NCBI RefSeq assembly: GCF_034555375.1
Contig: NZ_CP140706.1
Coordinates: 2,285,001-2,349,000 of the forward strand
DNA length: 64,000 bases
DNA from: Pseudomonas sp. B33.4
Lineage (GTDB): Bacteria; Pseudomonadota; Gammaproteobacteria; Pseudomonadales; Pseudomonadaceae
Reading direction: 5' to 3'
Shown here: positions 26,717 to 35,581 of the stretch, in pieces
Position numbering within the stretch: the first letter of the stretch is position 1
Layout of the letters: each line of letters opens with the position of its first letter
Made by a program: the position numbers and the translations under genes
Notes under the pieces: model-generated
Databases searched by the model: none
The model's input: the letters and a program-made list of their open reading frames with translations, nothing else
Told to the model about the DNA's origin: nothing

Positions 26717-28639
26717 ATGAACAGGATCATCAACATCATCGGGATTTGCACGCTGGCCATGGCCGGGGCGTTGTTGACGCTGAGTGAAATTGCGTTGGCG
26801 CAGACCGGCGGGGGGCAGACGCTGAACCGTGATGGTGTGGCGGTGGATTTCGATCTCAAGCCACTGGCCGCCGACGGCAAACTGCGTGAAGGCGAGTTCG
26901 CCGATGTGCAGTTCCGCATCCGCGACAGCGCTTCCGGCCAGCCATTGTCCGGCGTGGCGCCGGGGGCCTGGGTCGATCCGCAAACCCTCGCTGCCGACCA
27001 AGCTCAAGGCCGCGACCAGAGCTGCAAAGCCCGGGTCGGGGTGTTCCTCAAATCCAACATAGGCGCGCGGCCGTTGCTCGACCTCAACAGCTATTTCCTG
27101 CTGGTGATGAACCGCGACGCGAGCATCGCCGTGGTCGATCCATCGGTATCAGTAGGCGGCATCACCAGCACCCTCGCACGGATCCAACTCAAGCAACCGC
27201 CGATGGACTGGGTCACGCCCAAAGACAACAAACGCGTCTTCGTTTCCATGCCGACAGCCGGTGAAGTCGCGGTGATCGACAGCGAACAATTCAAAGTCAT
27301 CGACTCGATCAGCGCCGGCAGCCAACCGTTTCGCGTCACGCTGCAACCGGACGAACGCCTGCTCTGGGTCGGCAACAACGCCAGCAAAGCCGAAGACTCC
27401 GGCGTGACAGTGATCGACAGCCAAAGCCTCAAATCCCTCAAACATTTACAGACCGGTCGCGGCCACCACGAAATCACCTTCAGCAAAGACAGCCGCTTCG
27501 CCTTCGTCAGCAACCGCGACGACGGCACTTTAAGCGTGATCGACATCGCCAGCCTGAGCATCGTCGAGCAGATCAAAACCGGCGCCCACCCGTTGTCTGT
27601 CGCCTATTCAGCGCTGTCCGGCGCGGTGTATGTGGCCGACGGCAAGGACGGCACCGTCACTGTGATCGACGCCAGCACCCACGCCATTCGCCGGGTAATC
27701 AAACTGCAACAAGGCCTCGGCCCGATGGGCTTCAGCGCCGACGGCCGCTTCGGTGTGGTGCTCAACACCGTGGAAAACCGCGCCAGCATCATTGATGCCG
27801 CGACCAATAGCGCCATCCATGATCTGGACGTCAGCGCCGAACCCTACCAAGTGGTGTTCACCCAGGCCTACGCCTACATCCGCGGACTCGCTTCGCCGAA
27901 AGTCACCATGATCAACCTGTCGTCCCTCGGCGAAGGCCGTCAGCCGATCAGCCAGGGTTTCGAAGCCGGCCCGCAAGCGCCGCGCCTGGCCGGGGATCTG
28001 CCGCTGGCCTCAAGCTTGGCGGTTTCGCGCGACGACAACGCGGTGTTCGTGGTCAACCCGGTCGACAACACCACCTACTTCTACGCCGAAGGCATGAACG
28101 CGCCGATGTCCGGTTACCCCAACCGTGGCCAGATCGCCCGCGCCGCCATGGTCATCGATCGCAGCCTGCGCGAAGTCTCGCCGGGACTTTACAGCGCGCG
28201 GGTGAAACTGCCGGCAGCGGGGCGTTTTGACGTGGCATTCCTGCTCAATCAACCGAACATCATTCATTGCTTCAGCGCGCAGATTGATAGCGACGGCAAA
28301 CCGCAAAAACACCTCGGCCAGCCGAAGGTCGAGTTCCTTCTCGACAAGACTGCCGTGGCACTCAACGACCCTTACGTCGTGCGTTTCCGCATCGTGCAAG
28401 GCAAAGACAAAAGCCAACGCAGCGGGGTGAAAGACGTGCAACTGCGTTATTACCTCGCACCGACCTCACACCCGCGTGAAGTGGCAGCGCTGGAGGTCGC
28501 CGACGGCGTGTACGAAGCGCCGATCACCCTCGACCGCAGCGGTGCCTGGTACCTGCATGTGCGCGCGGCTTCGCTGGGTGCCGGTTTCGATGACAAGACC
28601 TTTGCCAGTGTTCGGGTAGCCCCCGGCCAGGCCCGTTGA
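26717..28639 (+). CDS. Secreted YVTN beta-propeller protein
   Basis: The protein has 640 residues from the ATG at 26717 (GGGGAG upstream), with a signal peptide to about residue 30. Residues 120-430 carry beta-propeller repeats of the YVTN/surface-layer type (VFVSMPTAGEVAVIDSEQFK, FVSNRDDGTLSVIDIAS, VYVADGKDGTVTVIDASTH). Two Ig-like or FixH-like regions flank it, one near residue 40-80 and one at 520-635. Related proteins act as periplasmic scaffolds in copper-enzyme clusters (for example nitrous-oxide and nitrite reduction). Here it follows mnxG and precedes two Sco genes, so a role in copper loading or holding of the oxidase is plausible. Confidence 0.8.
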   Translation: MNRIINIIGICTLAMAGALLTLSEIALAQTGGGQTLNRDGVAVDFDLKPLAADGKLREGEFADVQFRIRDSASGQPLSGVAPGAWVDPQTLAADQAQGRDQSCKARVGVFLKSNIGARPLLDLNSYFLLVMNRDASIAVVDPSVSVGGITSTLARIQLKQPPMDWVTPKDNKRVFVSMPTAGEVAVIDSEQFKVIDSISAGSQPFRVTLQPDERLLWVGNNASKAEDSGVTVIDSQSLKSLKHLQTGRGHHEITFSKDSRFAFVSNRDDGTLSVIDIASLSIVEQIKTGAHPLSVAYSALSGAVYVADGKDGTVTVIDASTHAIRRVIKLQQGLGPMGFSADGRFGVVLNTVENRASIIDAATNSAIHDLDVSAEPYQVVFTQAYAYIRGLASPKVTMINLSSLGEGRQPISQGFEAGPQAPRLAGDLPLASSLAVSRDDNAVFVVNPVDNTTYFYAEGMNAPMSGYPNRGQIARAAMVIDRSLREVSPGLYSARVKLPAAGRFDVAFLLNQPNIIHCFSAQIDSDGKPQKHLGQPKVEFLLDKTAVALNDPYVVRFRIVQGKDKSQRSGVKDVQLRYYLAPTSHPREVAALEVADGVYEAPITLDRSGAWYLHVRAASLGAGFDDKTFASVRVAPGQAR

Positions 28640-28653
28640 AGAGGAGTTTCGAC

Positions 28654-29304
28654 ATGAACCGATTTGCATCCAGTGGCCTGCTGACCTTGTGCCTGTTGAG
28701 CCTTGGCATTCAACAAGCCCAGGCCCATTCGGCGGACGAACACGCGGGACACAAAGCCCCGGCCAGCAGCACCCAGGAACATGCCCAGGTGAAGTTCGCC
28801 AACGTGCCGCTGCTCGACCAGAACGGCAAGACGGTTCGTCTGGAGCCGGATCTGGTACAGGGCAAGATTGTCGTCATGAGCTTCATCTACACCAGTTGCA
28901 CCACGGTGTGCCCAGTAGTCTCGTCGATCATGGGCAAGGTGCAGAAACAGCTCGGTGCCCGGGTCGGCGATGAAGTGCAACTGGTGTCGATCAGCATCGA
29001 CCCGCAGCGTGACGACCCGAAACGCCTGCAGGATTACGCCCGAACCTTTCAGCGCGGACCGGGCTGGAGCTGGCTGACCGGCTCGCCACAGTCGATCAAT
29101 GAAACCCTCAAGGGCCTCGGCAGTTTCAGCGGCGACCTGAAGAGTCATCAACCGCTGATCCTCGTCGGCGACGGCAACAACCGGCACTGGATGCGCTACT
29201 ACGGCTTCACCGACCCGGCGCTGCTGGCCAAGGAAGTGGAAAAACTCAGCGGCCTGCGCACCCACGCCAAACACACCGCCATCGCCATGGAGCAACAGCC
29301 ATGA
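28654..29304 (+). CDS. Sco1/SenC copper chaperone
   Basis: The protein has 216 residues from the ATG at 28654 (AAGAGGAG upstream) with a signal peptide to about residue 24 and a His-rich start to the mature part (HSADEHAGHK). The thioredoxin-like Sco domain has the copper-binding CxxxC as C82 and C86 in TSCTTVCPVV, and a distal His in LKSHQPLIL. Sco proteins deliver copper to cuproenzymes and reduce their thiols. It overlaps the next Sco gene by 4 bases (ATGA). The obvious client is the multicopper oxidase upstream. Confidence 0.9.
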   Translation: MNRFASSGLLTLCLLSLGIQQAQAHSADEHAGHKAPASSTQEHAQVKFANVPLLDQNGKTVRLEPDLVQGKIVVMSFIYTSCTTVCPVVSSIMGKVQKQLGARVGDEVQLVSISIDPQRDDPKRLQDYARTFQRGPGWSWLTGSPQSINETLKGLGSFSGDLKSHQPLILVGDGNNRHWMRYYGFTDPALLAKEVEKLSGLRTHAKHTAIAMEQQP

Positions 29305-29921
29305 GACTCCTCGACTGGATCTCCCTGACCGTGTGTTTCTGGATCTTCAGCACCCTCGCGTTCGCCCACGAAGGTCACGTTCAAGAGCCGCCGGCCACTG
29401 TTGCCGCCGCGCCAGCAAAAGGCACCCACGACGCAAAAACCTGGTTCACCGACACGCCGTTGCAGGATCAGAACGGCGAGACTTTGCGCTTCTACAGCGA
29501 CGCGCTGCAAAACCGCATCGTTCTGCTCAACGTGATCTTCACCAGTTGCAACGATGCCTGCCCGCTGATCACCCAAAAGCTCAAGGAAGTCCGCGAGCTG
29601 TTGGGTGACAAGGCACAGGACATCACCTTTATTTCCCTTACCAGTGACCCGTTGCGCGACACGCCAGCGGTGCTCAAGGCTTACACCTTGAAGCAGGGTT
29701 CCGATGACCCTCATTGGCTTTTTCTTACTGGCGACAAGGCGCAGATGGACCTGGTGTTGAGTCGCATCGGCCAGATCGTGCCGACGCCCGAGCAGCACTC
29801 GACGCAGTTGATCGTCGGCGATGTCGCCAATAAGCGCTGGAGCAAAATCCGCCCCGACGCCCCGGCCGCCGCCATTGCCCAGCGCTTGCAGCTGCTGACA
29901 ATGCCTGTGGCTGGGCGCTGA
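29301..29921 (+). CDS. Second Sco1/SenC copper chaperone
   Basis: The protein has 206 residues, translationally coupled to the first Sco gene. A signal peptide ends near residue 22, and the mature part starts HEGHVQEP. The CxxxC motif is C83 and C87 in TSCNDACPLI, and a candidate His ligand is in EQHSTQLIVGD. It is only distantly similar to its neighbour, so the pair may have separate roles, such as copper delivery and thiol reduction, as proposed for other paired Sco proteins. Confidence 0.9.
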   Translation: MRLLDWISLTVCFWIFSTLAFAHEGHVQEPPATVAAAPAKGTHDAKTWFTDTPLQDQNGETLRFYSDALQNRIVLLNVIFTSCNDACPLITQKLKEVRELLGDKAQDITFISLTSDPLRDTPAVLKAYTLKQGSDDPHWLFLTGDKAQMDLVLSRIGQIVPTPEQHSTQLIVGDVANKRWSKIRPDAPAAAIAQRLQLLTMPVAGR

Positions 29922-29930
29922 GTCCGCGCC

Positions 29931-31481
29931 ATGAACCTGAGTCGCGTCCTCGCCCTGGTCCTGCTCGCTGGCGTCAGCCTTGGCGCCAGCGCTGCGCCGC
30001 TGACACCCGAAGAGGCGGCGGGCAAGCGCTTGTATCGCCAAGGCCTGTCAGCCAGCGGCGAAGCGATCATGGCGCGGGTCGGCGCGGCGGATGTGCTGCT
30101 GCCGGCGACCAGCCTGCCGTGCGCCAATTGCCACGGCGCCGATGGCCTCGGTCGGCCCGAAGGCGGCGTGCGTCCGCCGCCGCTGAACTGGGCGCGGCTG
30201 ACCAGCACGTATGGCCAGCAACAGATCAACGGGCGCAGCTATCCGGCCTACAGCGAAAGCACTCTGGCCATTGCCATCGAGCAGGGTCGCGACCCCGGCC
30301 ACAACCGCCTCGACCCGAGCATGCCGCGCTTTCTGCTGTCGATGAAGGATCAGCGCAACCTCACCGCCTATCTCAAACGCCTCGCCGATGAACGCGACCC
30401 CGGCCTCGATACCGAGACCTTGCACCTGGGCACCTTATTGCCCAGCCAAGGGCCATTGGCCGAGGAGGGCGCGACGGTGGCAGCGGTGCTCAACGGCAGT
30501 GTCGCGCGGATCAATCAGGCCGGCGGTATTCACGGTCGGCAGTTGCGGTTGACGGTGATCGACCCCGGCCCGGATCGCGCCAGTGCCGGACAGGCGTTGC
30601 AGCGTTTGATCGAGCAGGAGCAGGTGTTCGCTCTGATCGCACCGCTGGCACCGGCCCTCGACAGCGAACTGGCGAGTCGACTGGAGCAGTCTGGCGTACC
30701 GCTGATTGGCGCTTTGTCGTTGCTCGGATCGATGCAGGCCAGTCCGCAGATTTTCGAGCCGTTGCCGGGCTTGCGCGAGCAACTGATCGCCTTGGCCGAC
30801 TACGCCACGGCAAGCTTGCGCGTGCTGCAAGGGCCGACGCTGATTGCCTATCCCGATGACCCTGCACAAGCGCTGGCCGCGCAAAACCTCGGCCAGTACT
30901 TGCAGGATCACGGCTGGCAAAAAATCCATCTGCAAGCCTATGGCCCGGCAGCGGATGCGCTGCCGCTGGGTTCGCGCTCGGTGTTCTATCTGGGCAATGG
31001 CGGCGGTTTCAGTCGTCTGGCAACGCGGCTGCAAAGCGCCGGGCAAGTGCCTTATCTGTTCGCCGCTTCAAGCCAGGTGGCCGGCGATCTGCTGCAAGTC
31101 CCCGACGGATTCACCCGGCGGGTGTTTCTCGCCTATCCGTTCGTGCCCAGCGACTGGACCCAGACCGGGCGCATGGCCCTGACGCTGCTGCGCGAAGGTC
31201 AGGGCCTCGGCGCCCAGCACGCGGTGCTGCAAGTCGGCGCCTACGCCTCGATGCTGCTGCTCAGCGAAGGCATGAAACAGGCCGGTCGCGATGCCAGCCG
31301 CGAAAAACTGGTGGCGGCGCTGGAAGGCCTGCACGACTTCGACACCGGCCTGACCCCGCGCTTGAGTTTCGGCCCCGGTCGACGCCTGGGCTTGAGCGGC
31401 GCACACGTGGTCACCGTGGATTTGCCCGATCAGCGTTTCTATCTGGTCGCGCCCTACAAACCGATTGTTGCCAGCCCCTGA
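29931..31481 (+). CDS. Cytochrome c / periplasmic binding-protein fusion
   Basis: The protein has 516 residues with a signal peptide (~22 residues). Residues 30-150 are a class I c-type cytochrome with heme motif CANCH at 64-68 and a likely Met ligand in PSMPRFLLS. Residues 160-510 resemble the type I periplasmic ligand-binding fold of branched-chain amino-acid/ABC receptors (LHLGTLLPSQGPLAEEGATV, GIHGRQLRLTVIDPGPDRAS, GFTRRVFLAYPFVPSDW). Such a fusion is unusual. In this operon it may pass electrons from MnxG or sense a ligand near it. No ABC permease is nearby, so a transport role is unlikely. Confidence 0.8.
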   Translation: MNLSRVLALVLLAGVSLGASAAPLTPEEAAGKRLYRQGLSASGEAIMARVGAADVLLPATSLPCANCHGADGLGRPEGGVRPPPLNWARLTSTYGQQQINGRSYPAYSESTLAIAIEQGRDPGHNRLDPSMPRFLLSMKDQRNLTAYLKRLADERDPGLDTETLHLGTLLPSQGPLAEEGATVAAVLNGSVARINQAGGIHGRQLRLTVIDPGPDRASAGQALQRLIEQEQVFALIAPLAPALDSELASRLEQSGVPLIGALSLLGSMQASPQIFEPLPGLREQLIALADYATASLRVLQGPTLIAYPDDPAQALAAQNLGQYLQDHGWQKIHLQAYGPAADALPLGSRSVFYLGNGGGFSRLATRLQSAGQVPYLFAASSQVAGDLLQVPDGFTRRVFLAYPFVPSDWTQTGRMALTLLREGQGLGAQHAVLQVGAYASMLLLSEGMKQAGRDASREKLVAALEGLHDFDTGLTPRLSFGPGRRLGLSGAHVVTVDLPDQRFYLVAPYKPIVASP

Positions 31482-31496
31482 ACGGAGGCCCCGATC

Positions 31497-32258
31497 ATGA
31501 AGCTCACAAGGCTGTTAATGCTGCTGACCTGCTGGCTCCCGGCGGTCTGGGCCAACAACGAACCGGCGGTGGCGCGGGTCAATGGCGAGGAAATTTCTGG
31601 CTATCGCTTCGAGCGCTTTTTTGCCGAATACCTCGAAGATCAGGGCCGCGCGGTGGCGAGCATTCGTAGTCCCAAGGCCTATAAACAGCTGCGTCAGGCT
31701 GCACTGCAAACGCTGATCGACAAGGAGTTGTTGTGGCAGGAATCGCAAAAACGTGGCGTGCAGATTGACGAGCAAGCGGTGCGTCAGCAGATCGAGCAGA
31801 TGCGCAGTGCCATCGGTGGCTCGGACAAATTCCAGCGTCGCTTGCAGGATGCCGGTTTCGACGAGGTTTCTTTTACCGAGTACACCCGCCGCGAATTGGC
31901 CGCGCAGCAAACATTTGCCGAGCTGATCCGCGCGAACACTTTGCAACCCCGGCACTTGTTGATCCGCGTGCCTGCGCAATCGGATGCAGCCACAGTAGCC
32001 GCAGCGCGTCTACGCTTGTTGCAAATGCGCGCCTCAATCATCAGTGGGGCGAGTTTCGCCAGCGATCCGGTGCGTTCACCGTTCGGCTGGCATGTGATTT
32101 ATTTGCAGAACCACTTGGAGGCCGCCGATGTCCCAGATTTGCAGGGGCTGGATACAGTCAGGGCACAGCTCGCCCGACAGCAACAGACCCAGGCTCGTCG
32201 CCAAGTGCTCGCGCAATTACGGGTGCAGAACAGGATCGAACGAATTGACGACGACTGA
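31497..32258 (+). CDS. SurA/PpiC-like foldase with shortened parvulin domain
   Basis: The protein has 253 residues with a signal peptide ending near residue 20. The helical SurA-like chaperone region (VARVNGEEISGYRFERFFAE, LIDKELLWQESQKRGVQIDE) is intact. The parvulin domain starts (PRHLLIRVP) and ends (DPVRSPFGWHVIYLQNH) as expected. However, GASFA runs directly into SDPVRS, so the central ~40-45 residues with the usual GGDLG loop and most of the active site are absent. It is probably a periplasmic chaperone without isomerase activity, dedicated to the oxidases or curli subunits. It is the last gene of the mnxG operon. Confidence 0.8.
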   Translation: MKLTRLLMLLTCWLPAVWANNEPAVARVNGEEISGYRFERFFAEYLEDQGRAVASIRSPKAYKQLRQAALQTLIDKELLWQESQKRGVQIDEQAVRQQIEQMRSAIGGSDKFQRRLQDAGFDEVSFTEYTRRELAAQQTFAELIRANTLQPRHLLIRVPAQSDAATVAAARLRLLQMRASIISGASFASDPVRSPFGWHVIYLQNHLEAADVPDLQGLDTVRAQLARQQQTQARRQVLAQLRVQNRIERIDDD

Positions 32259-32261
32259 AGG

Positions 32262-32324
32262 TTCCCCCCCAATAGTGGGGAATGGCTTCGATGCCCATTC
32301 AGGTGCTTCCCCGTTTCTGGGGAA
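32262..32324. promoter_or_regulatory. Two MnxR-type activator sites upstream of the secretion/curli operon
   Basis: CCCC-AATAGT-GGGGAA at 32267-32282 and TTCCCC-GTTTCT-GGGGAA at 32307-32324, both with a 6-base spacer. They lie about 75-135 bases upstream of a sigma-54 promoter, directly after the stop codon of the foldase gene. Confidence 0.75.
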
Positions 32325-32397
32325 CGGGGTACCTGGACGAGCGGGCATTGTCATTAAATTCAAGGACATGAAGAGATAAAATTACCGGCACTCAGCC

Positions 32398-32413
32398 TGG
32401 CATGAAGTGTGCG
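32398..32413 (+). promoter_or_regulatory. Sigma-54 promoter of the secretion/curli operon
   Basis: TGGCATGAAGTGTGCG has GG (32399) and GC (32411) 10 bases apart and matches TGGCAC-N5-TTGC at all but two positions. Transcription would start near 32425, about 50 bases before the response-regulator gene. Confidence 0.75.
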
Positions 32414-32477
32414 TTACCCCTGGTAAGGCGCACTCTCAGGGCGGGGTCATCGGACCTGCTGCTTCAAGGAGTCGACC

Positions 32478-33008
32478 TTGGTTAACAAAGTACTGGTTGT
32501 CGAAGACGAACAGCTGCTTGCACAGAACCTTCAGGATTATCTGTCGGCGCAGGGGCTGGACGTCCGGATTGCACATGACGGAGCGACGGGTATCGGTTTG
32601 GCCGAAACGTTTGCCCCCGACGTGCTGGTGTTCGATTACCGCTTGCCCGATATGGAAGGCTTTGAGGTGCTCGACGCGGTCCGCCAGAACAGGAAGTGCA
32701 ATTTTGTGCTGATAACGGGTCACCCGACCGCTGAAGTCTGTGAGCGGGCGCGGCAACTGCAAGTCAGCCACATCCTGTTCAAACCGTTTCCATTGGCGGA
32801 ACTGGCCCGAGCTGTCTGCGACCTTCTGGGCATCAAGCGCGAAGCGAAACCCGGTGCGAATCCTTCCGAAGGGTTTGTCGAACGACGCCAGAGCAGGACC
32901 GAGAGCTTCCCGTTGCAGTTGTACGATGGCAGTTGGGTGTTGGCGGATCGGCGACGGCAGTCGCAATCCATGGCGCCGGACGACGATCAAATGCTCACCG
33001 GGGAGTAA
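32478..33008 (+). CDS. Stand-alone response-regulator receiver protein
   Basis: The protein has 176 residues and starts with TTG, chosen because AAGGAG lies upstream and the protein then begins KVLVVEDEQ directly. Residues 1-120 are a receiver domain with phospho-acceptor Asp53 in VFDYRLPDMEG, Thr in LITGHPT and Lys in FKPFP. The remaining ~55 residues (ending QSMAPDDDQMLTGE) show no DNA-binding or enzymatic domain. It is the first gene of the secretion/curli operon. It may be a phosphate sink or a protein-protein regulator of the machine, possibly fed by the two kinases at 50-57 kb. Confidence 0.85.
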   Translation: MVNKVLVVEDEQLLAQNLQDYLSAQGLDVRIAHDGATGIGLAETFAPDVLVFDYRLPDMEGFEVLDAVRQNRKCNFVLITGHPTAEVCERARQLQVSHILFKPFPLAELARAVCDLLGIKREAKPGANPSEGFVERRQSRTESFPLQLYDGSWVLADRRRQSQSMAPDDDQMLTGE

Positions 33009-33089
33009 TGGCGCGATCAGACGTTCCGGCACTTGCCGCCAAGGTTTGCCGCGCCGACAGGGCTCTGAGCCCCGGTTGGAGAGCAAGCC

Positions 33090-34796
33090 ATGGAACGTCT
33101 GTCCGTTGTCGTCGAACCGCTGTTGGCCGAAAGCGCGCCAGAACGCTTTTCCAGTGAACAGCTTGCCCAGGCCCGGGCGCGGGCCGCCACTTCCGGCGAA
33201 CGCGTGCTTGAAGCCCTTGGCGTACTCTGTGAACTGGCGCCGATGCCGTTCATTCACACCCTCGGCGCCACCCTGCATTACCCGGTGCTCGACACCGACA
33301 GCCTGTTTCAAGCGACGCCGGTGTTCGACCGGGTCACCCTCGCACAATGCCTGAAACGTGAATTCATCCTGCTGCGCCACAACGACGAAGTCATCGGCGT
33401 ATTTGCCGACCCCTTCGACTCGGCGCGGCTGGCCTGGATCGACGACTGCCTGCACGGCGCGCCGCTGTATCTGGTGCACGCCGATGACCTCAAGGCCTAT
33501 CTGGCCCGCCACGAAGAAAGCTTTCATGCCGTCGAATCGCTGAACGCCCAGGGCGACATCCACAACGAAATCGACACCCTGCAAAGCCTGTCGCTGACCA
33601 GCATCAGCGAAGACGCCAGCAGCGTGGTGAAACTGGTCAACTCGACCCTCTACGACGCGCTGAAAATGCACGCCAGCGACATCCACCTCGGCACCACCGG
33701 CAACGGTCTGGTGATCAAATATCGCATTGACGGCGTGCTCAACAACATCAGCAAAGTCCAAGGTACGGAGTTCTCCGAGCAGGTGATCTCGCGGGTCAAG
33801 GTCATGGCCGAACTGGACATCGGCGAGAAGCGCGTGCCACAGGACGGTCGCTTCAAGATCGGTATCAGTGGCCGCCAGATCGATTTTCGCGTATCGATCA
33901 TGCCGAGCATCTTCGGTGAAGACGCGGTGCTGCGTGTGCTCGACAAACAGGATCTGGCCGACAAGGTCTGCGGCGTGCAATTGCAGGCGCTGGGTTTTGA
34001 AGACGAAACCCTGCGCCAGTTGCGCCGCCTCGCTGCCGAACCCTACGGCATGGTCCTGGTGACGGGCCCGACCGGCAGCGGCAAGACCACCACGCTGTAC
34101 GCGATGATCACCGAGATCAACCATGGCGTGGACAAGATCATCACCATCGAAGACCCGGTCGAATATCAATTGCCGGGGGTGCTGCAAATCCCGGTCAACG
34201 AGAAAAAAGGCCTGACCTTCGCCCGCGGCTTGCGCTCGATCCTGCGCCACGACCCGGACAAGATCATGGTCGGCGAGATCCGTGATCCGGACACCGCGCA
34301 GATCGCCGTGCAATCGGCGCTCACCGGTCACCTGGTGTTCACCACCATCCATGCCAACAACGTCTTCGACGTGATCGGCCGCTTCACGCAAATGGAAATC
34401 GACCCCTACAGCCTGGTCTCGGCGCTCAACGCGATTCTCGCCCAGCGCCTGATCCGGCTGGTGTGCGCCAGTTGCAGCGCGCCGGTCAATCCGAGCGATG
34501 AAGAGCTGCGCGCCTCGGGCCTCGATCCGCAGAAAGTCGACCATTACCACTTCGTTCACGGCAAGGGCTGCGGGCATTGCCGGGGCAGCGGTTATCGCGG
34601 GCGCACGGCGATTGCCGAGTTGCTGCACCTCGACGACGAGCTGCGCCAGATGATCGTCGAGCGCCAACCGATCAAACAAATCAAAGCCCTGGCCTGCGCC
34701 CGTGGCTTGCGCCTGCTGCGTGAATCGGCGCTGGAGCTGGTGGAACAAGGTCGCACCACGCTGGAGGAGATCAATCGTGTCACATTTATCGCGTGA
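33090..34796 (+). CDS. gspE: Type II secretion / type IV pilus assembly ATPase (GspE/MshE-like)
   Basis: The protein has 568 residues. The N-terminal ~180 residues match the GspE/MshE N-domain. The ATPase core has Walker A GPTGSGKT at 326-333, the Asp box (TIEDPVEYQ), Walker B-like IMVGEIRDPDTA and the His box TGHLVFTTIHAN. A tetracysteine zinc motif follows (CASCSAP and CGHCRGSGY). It powers pseudopilus assembly from the cytoplasm. Its platform GspF is coded at 17935-19140. The next gene starts inside its last codons. Confidence 0.92.
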   Translation: MERLSVVVEPLLAESAPERFSSEQLAQARARAATSGERVLEALGVLCELAPMPFIHTLGATLHYPVLDTDSLFQATPVFDRVTLAQCLKREFILLRHNDEVIGVFADPFDSARLAWIDDCLHGAPLYLVHADDLKAYLARHEESFHAVESLNAQGDIHNEIDTLQSLSLTSISEDASSVVKLVNSTLYDALKMHASDIHLGTTGNGLVIKYRIDGVLNNISKVQGTEFSEQVISRVKVMAELDIGEKRVPQDGRFKIGISGRQIDFRVSIMPSIFGEDAVLRVLDKQDLADKVCGVQLQALGFEDETLRQLRRLAAEPYGMVLVTGPTGSGKTTTLYAMITEINHGVDKIITIEDPVEYQLPGVLQIPVNEKKGLTFARGLRSILRHDPDKIMVGEIRDPDTAQIAVQSALTGHLVFTTIHANNVFDVIGRFTQMEIDPYSLVSALNAILAQRLIRLVCASCSAPVNPSDEELRASGLDPQKVDHYHFVHGKGCGHCRGSGYRGRTAIAELLHLDDELRQMIVERQPIKQIKALACARGLRLLRESALELVEQGRTTLEEINRVTFIA

Positions 34797-35580
34797 GCGT
34801 TTTGTCGCCGTGCTCGGCGCCAGCGGTGTTGGCCTCGGTCAGCGGCGCGGCAGCGACACCCTGTGGCTGGGCAGCGTCGGTTACATCGACGAAGGCTTCC
34901 AGAGCTACGCGGTGGCGCTGGACACCCTCGACCGTCTGCTCGGTGAACACGCCCGCGCCGGCGCCGAATTGAGCGTAGTCATCTCCGGGCACTTCAGCCG
35001 CTTCTGCCTGGTGCCATGGAGCGCGCAGATCAGCAGCCCGGAAGAACTGCGCGGCTTTGCCCAACTGTGTTTTGAAGACCTGTTCGGCGCGCCAACGCAA
35101 GCCTGGAGCCTGGTGCTGTCCGCCGAACCGGCCGGTTACGACCGCATTGCCAGCGCGTTACCACAGGACTTGCTCGAACGCCTGCGCTCGCTGGTCAGCG
35201 GTCGCGGTTTGCGCCTGCGCTCGGTGCAGCCGTACCTGATGGCGGCGTTCAACCGCTTCGACAAAAGCCTCGATGCCGGCGACTTCCTCTTTGTCGTCGC
35301 CGAGCCGCAACGCAGCGTGTTGTTACTAGCGAGGGAAGGGCGCTGGGCCGGCGTACGTTCGGTGGGCGGCAGCGACAGCGATGCCGCGTTGAATGCCCTG
35401 ATCGGTCGTGAACGCCAGCTGCAAGCCTCGACCAGCGAACGCGCCTTCAACGTATATCTGCATACACCGGCGCGCCTCGATGCGCAGCCGGACGTGGCGG
35501 GTGTGCAACTGCGCACCCTTGAAGACGACTCGATGACTGTGCGTGACGGCTTGTACGTCATGTCCCGGGCGGTGGCCTGA
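34777..35580 (+). CDS. Probable PilM/GspL-like assembly protein
   Basis: The protein has 267 residues from a GTG at 34777 with GGAGGAG upstream; it overlaps gspE by 20 bases. No membrane segment or clear catalytic motif is visible. The alternating strands near the start (FVAVLGASGVGLGQ, LSVVISGHFSRFCLVPW) and position directly before PilN- and PilO-like genes fit the cytoplasmic actin-like PilM/MshI/GspL domain that links the ATPase to the inner-membrane complex. The assignment rests more on gene order than on sequence. Confidence 0.55.
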   Translation: MSHLSRERFVAVLGASGVGLGQRRGSDTLWLGSVGYIDEGFQSYAVALDTLDRLLGEHARAGAELSVVISGHFSRFCLVPWSAQISSPEELRGFAQLCFEDLFGAPTQAWSLVLSAEPAGYDRIASALPQDLLERLRSLVSGRGLRLRSVQPYLMAAFNRFDKSLDAGDFLFVVAEPQRSVLLLAREGRWAGVRSVGGSDSDAALNALIGRERQLQASTSERAFNVYLHTPARLDAQPDVAGVQLRTLEDDSMTVRDGLYVMSRAVA

Positions 35581-35581
35581 T

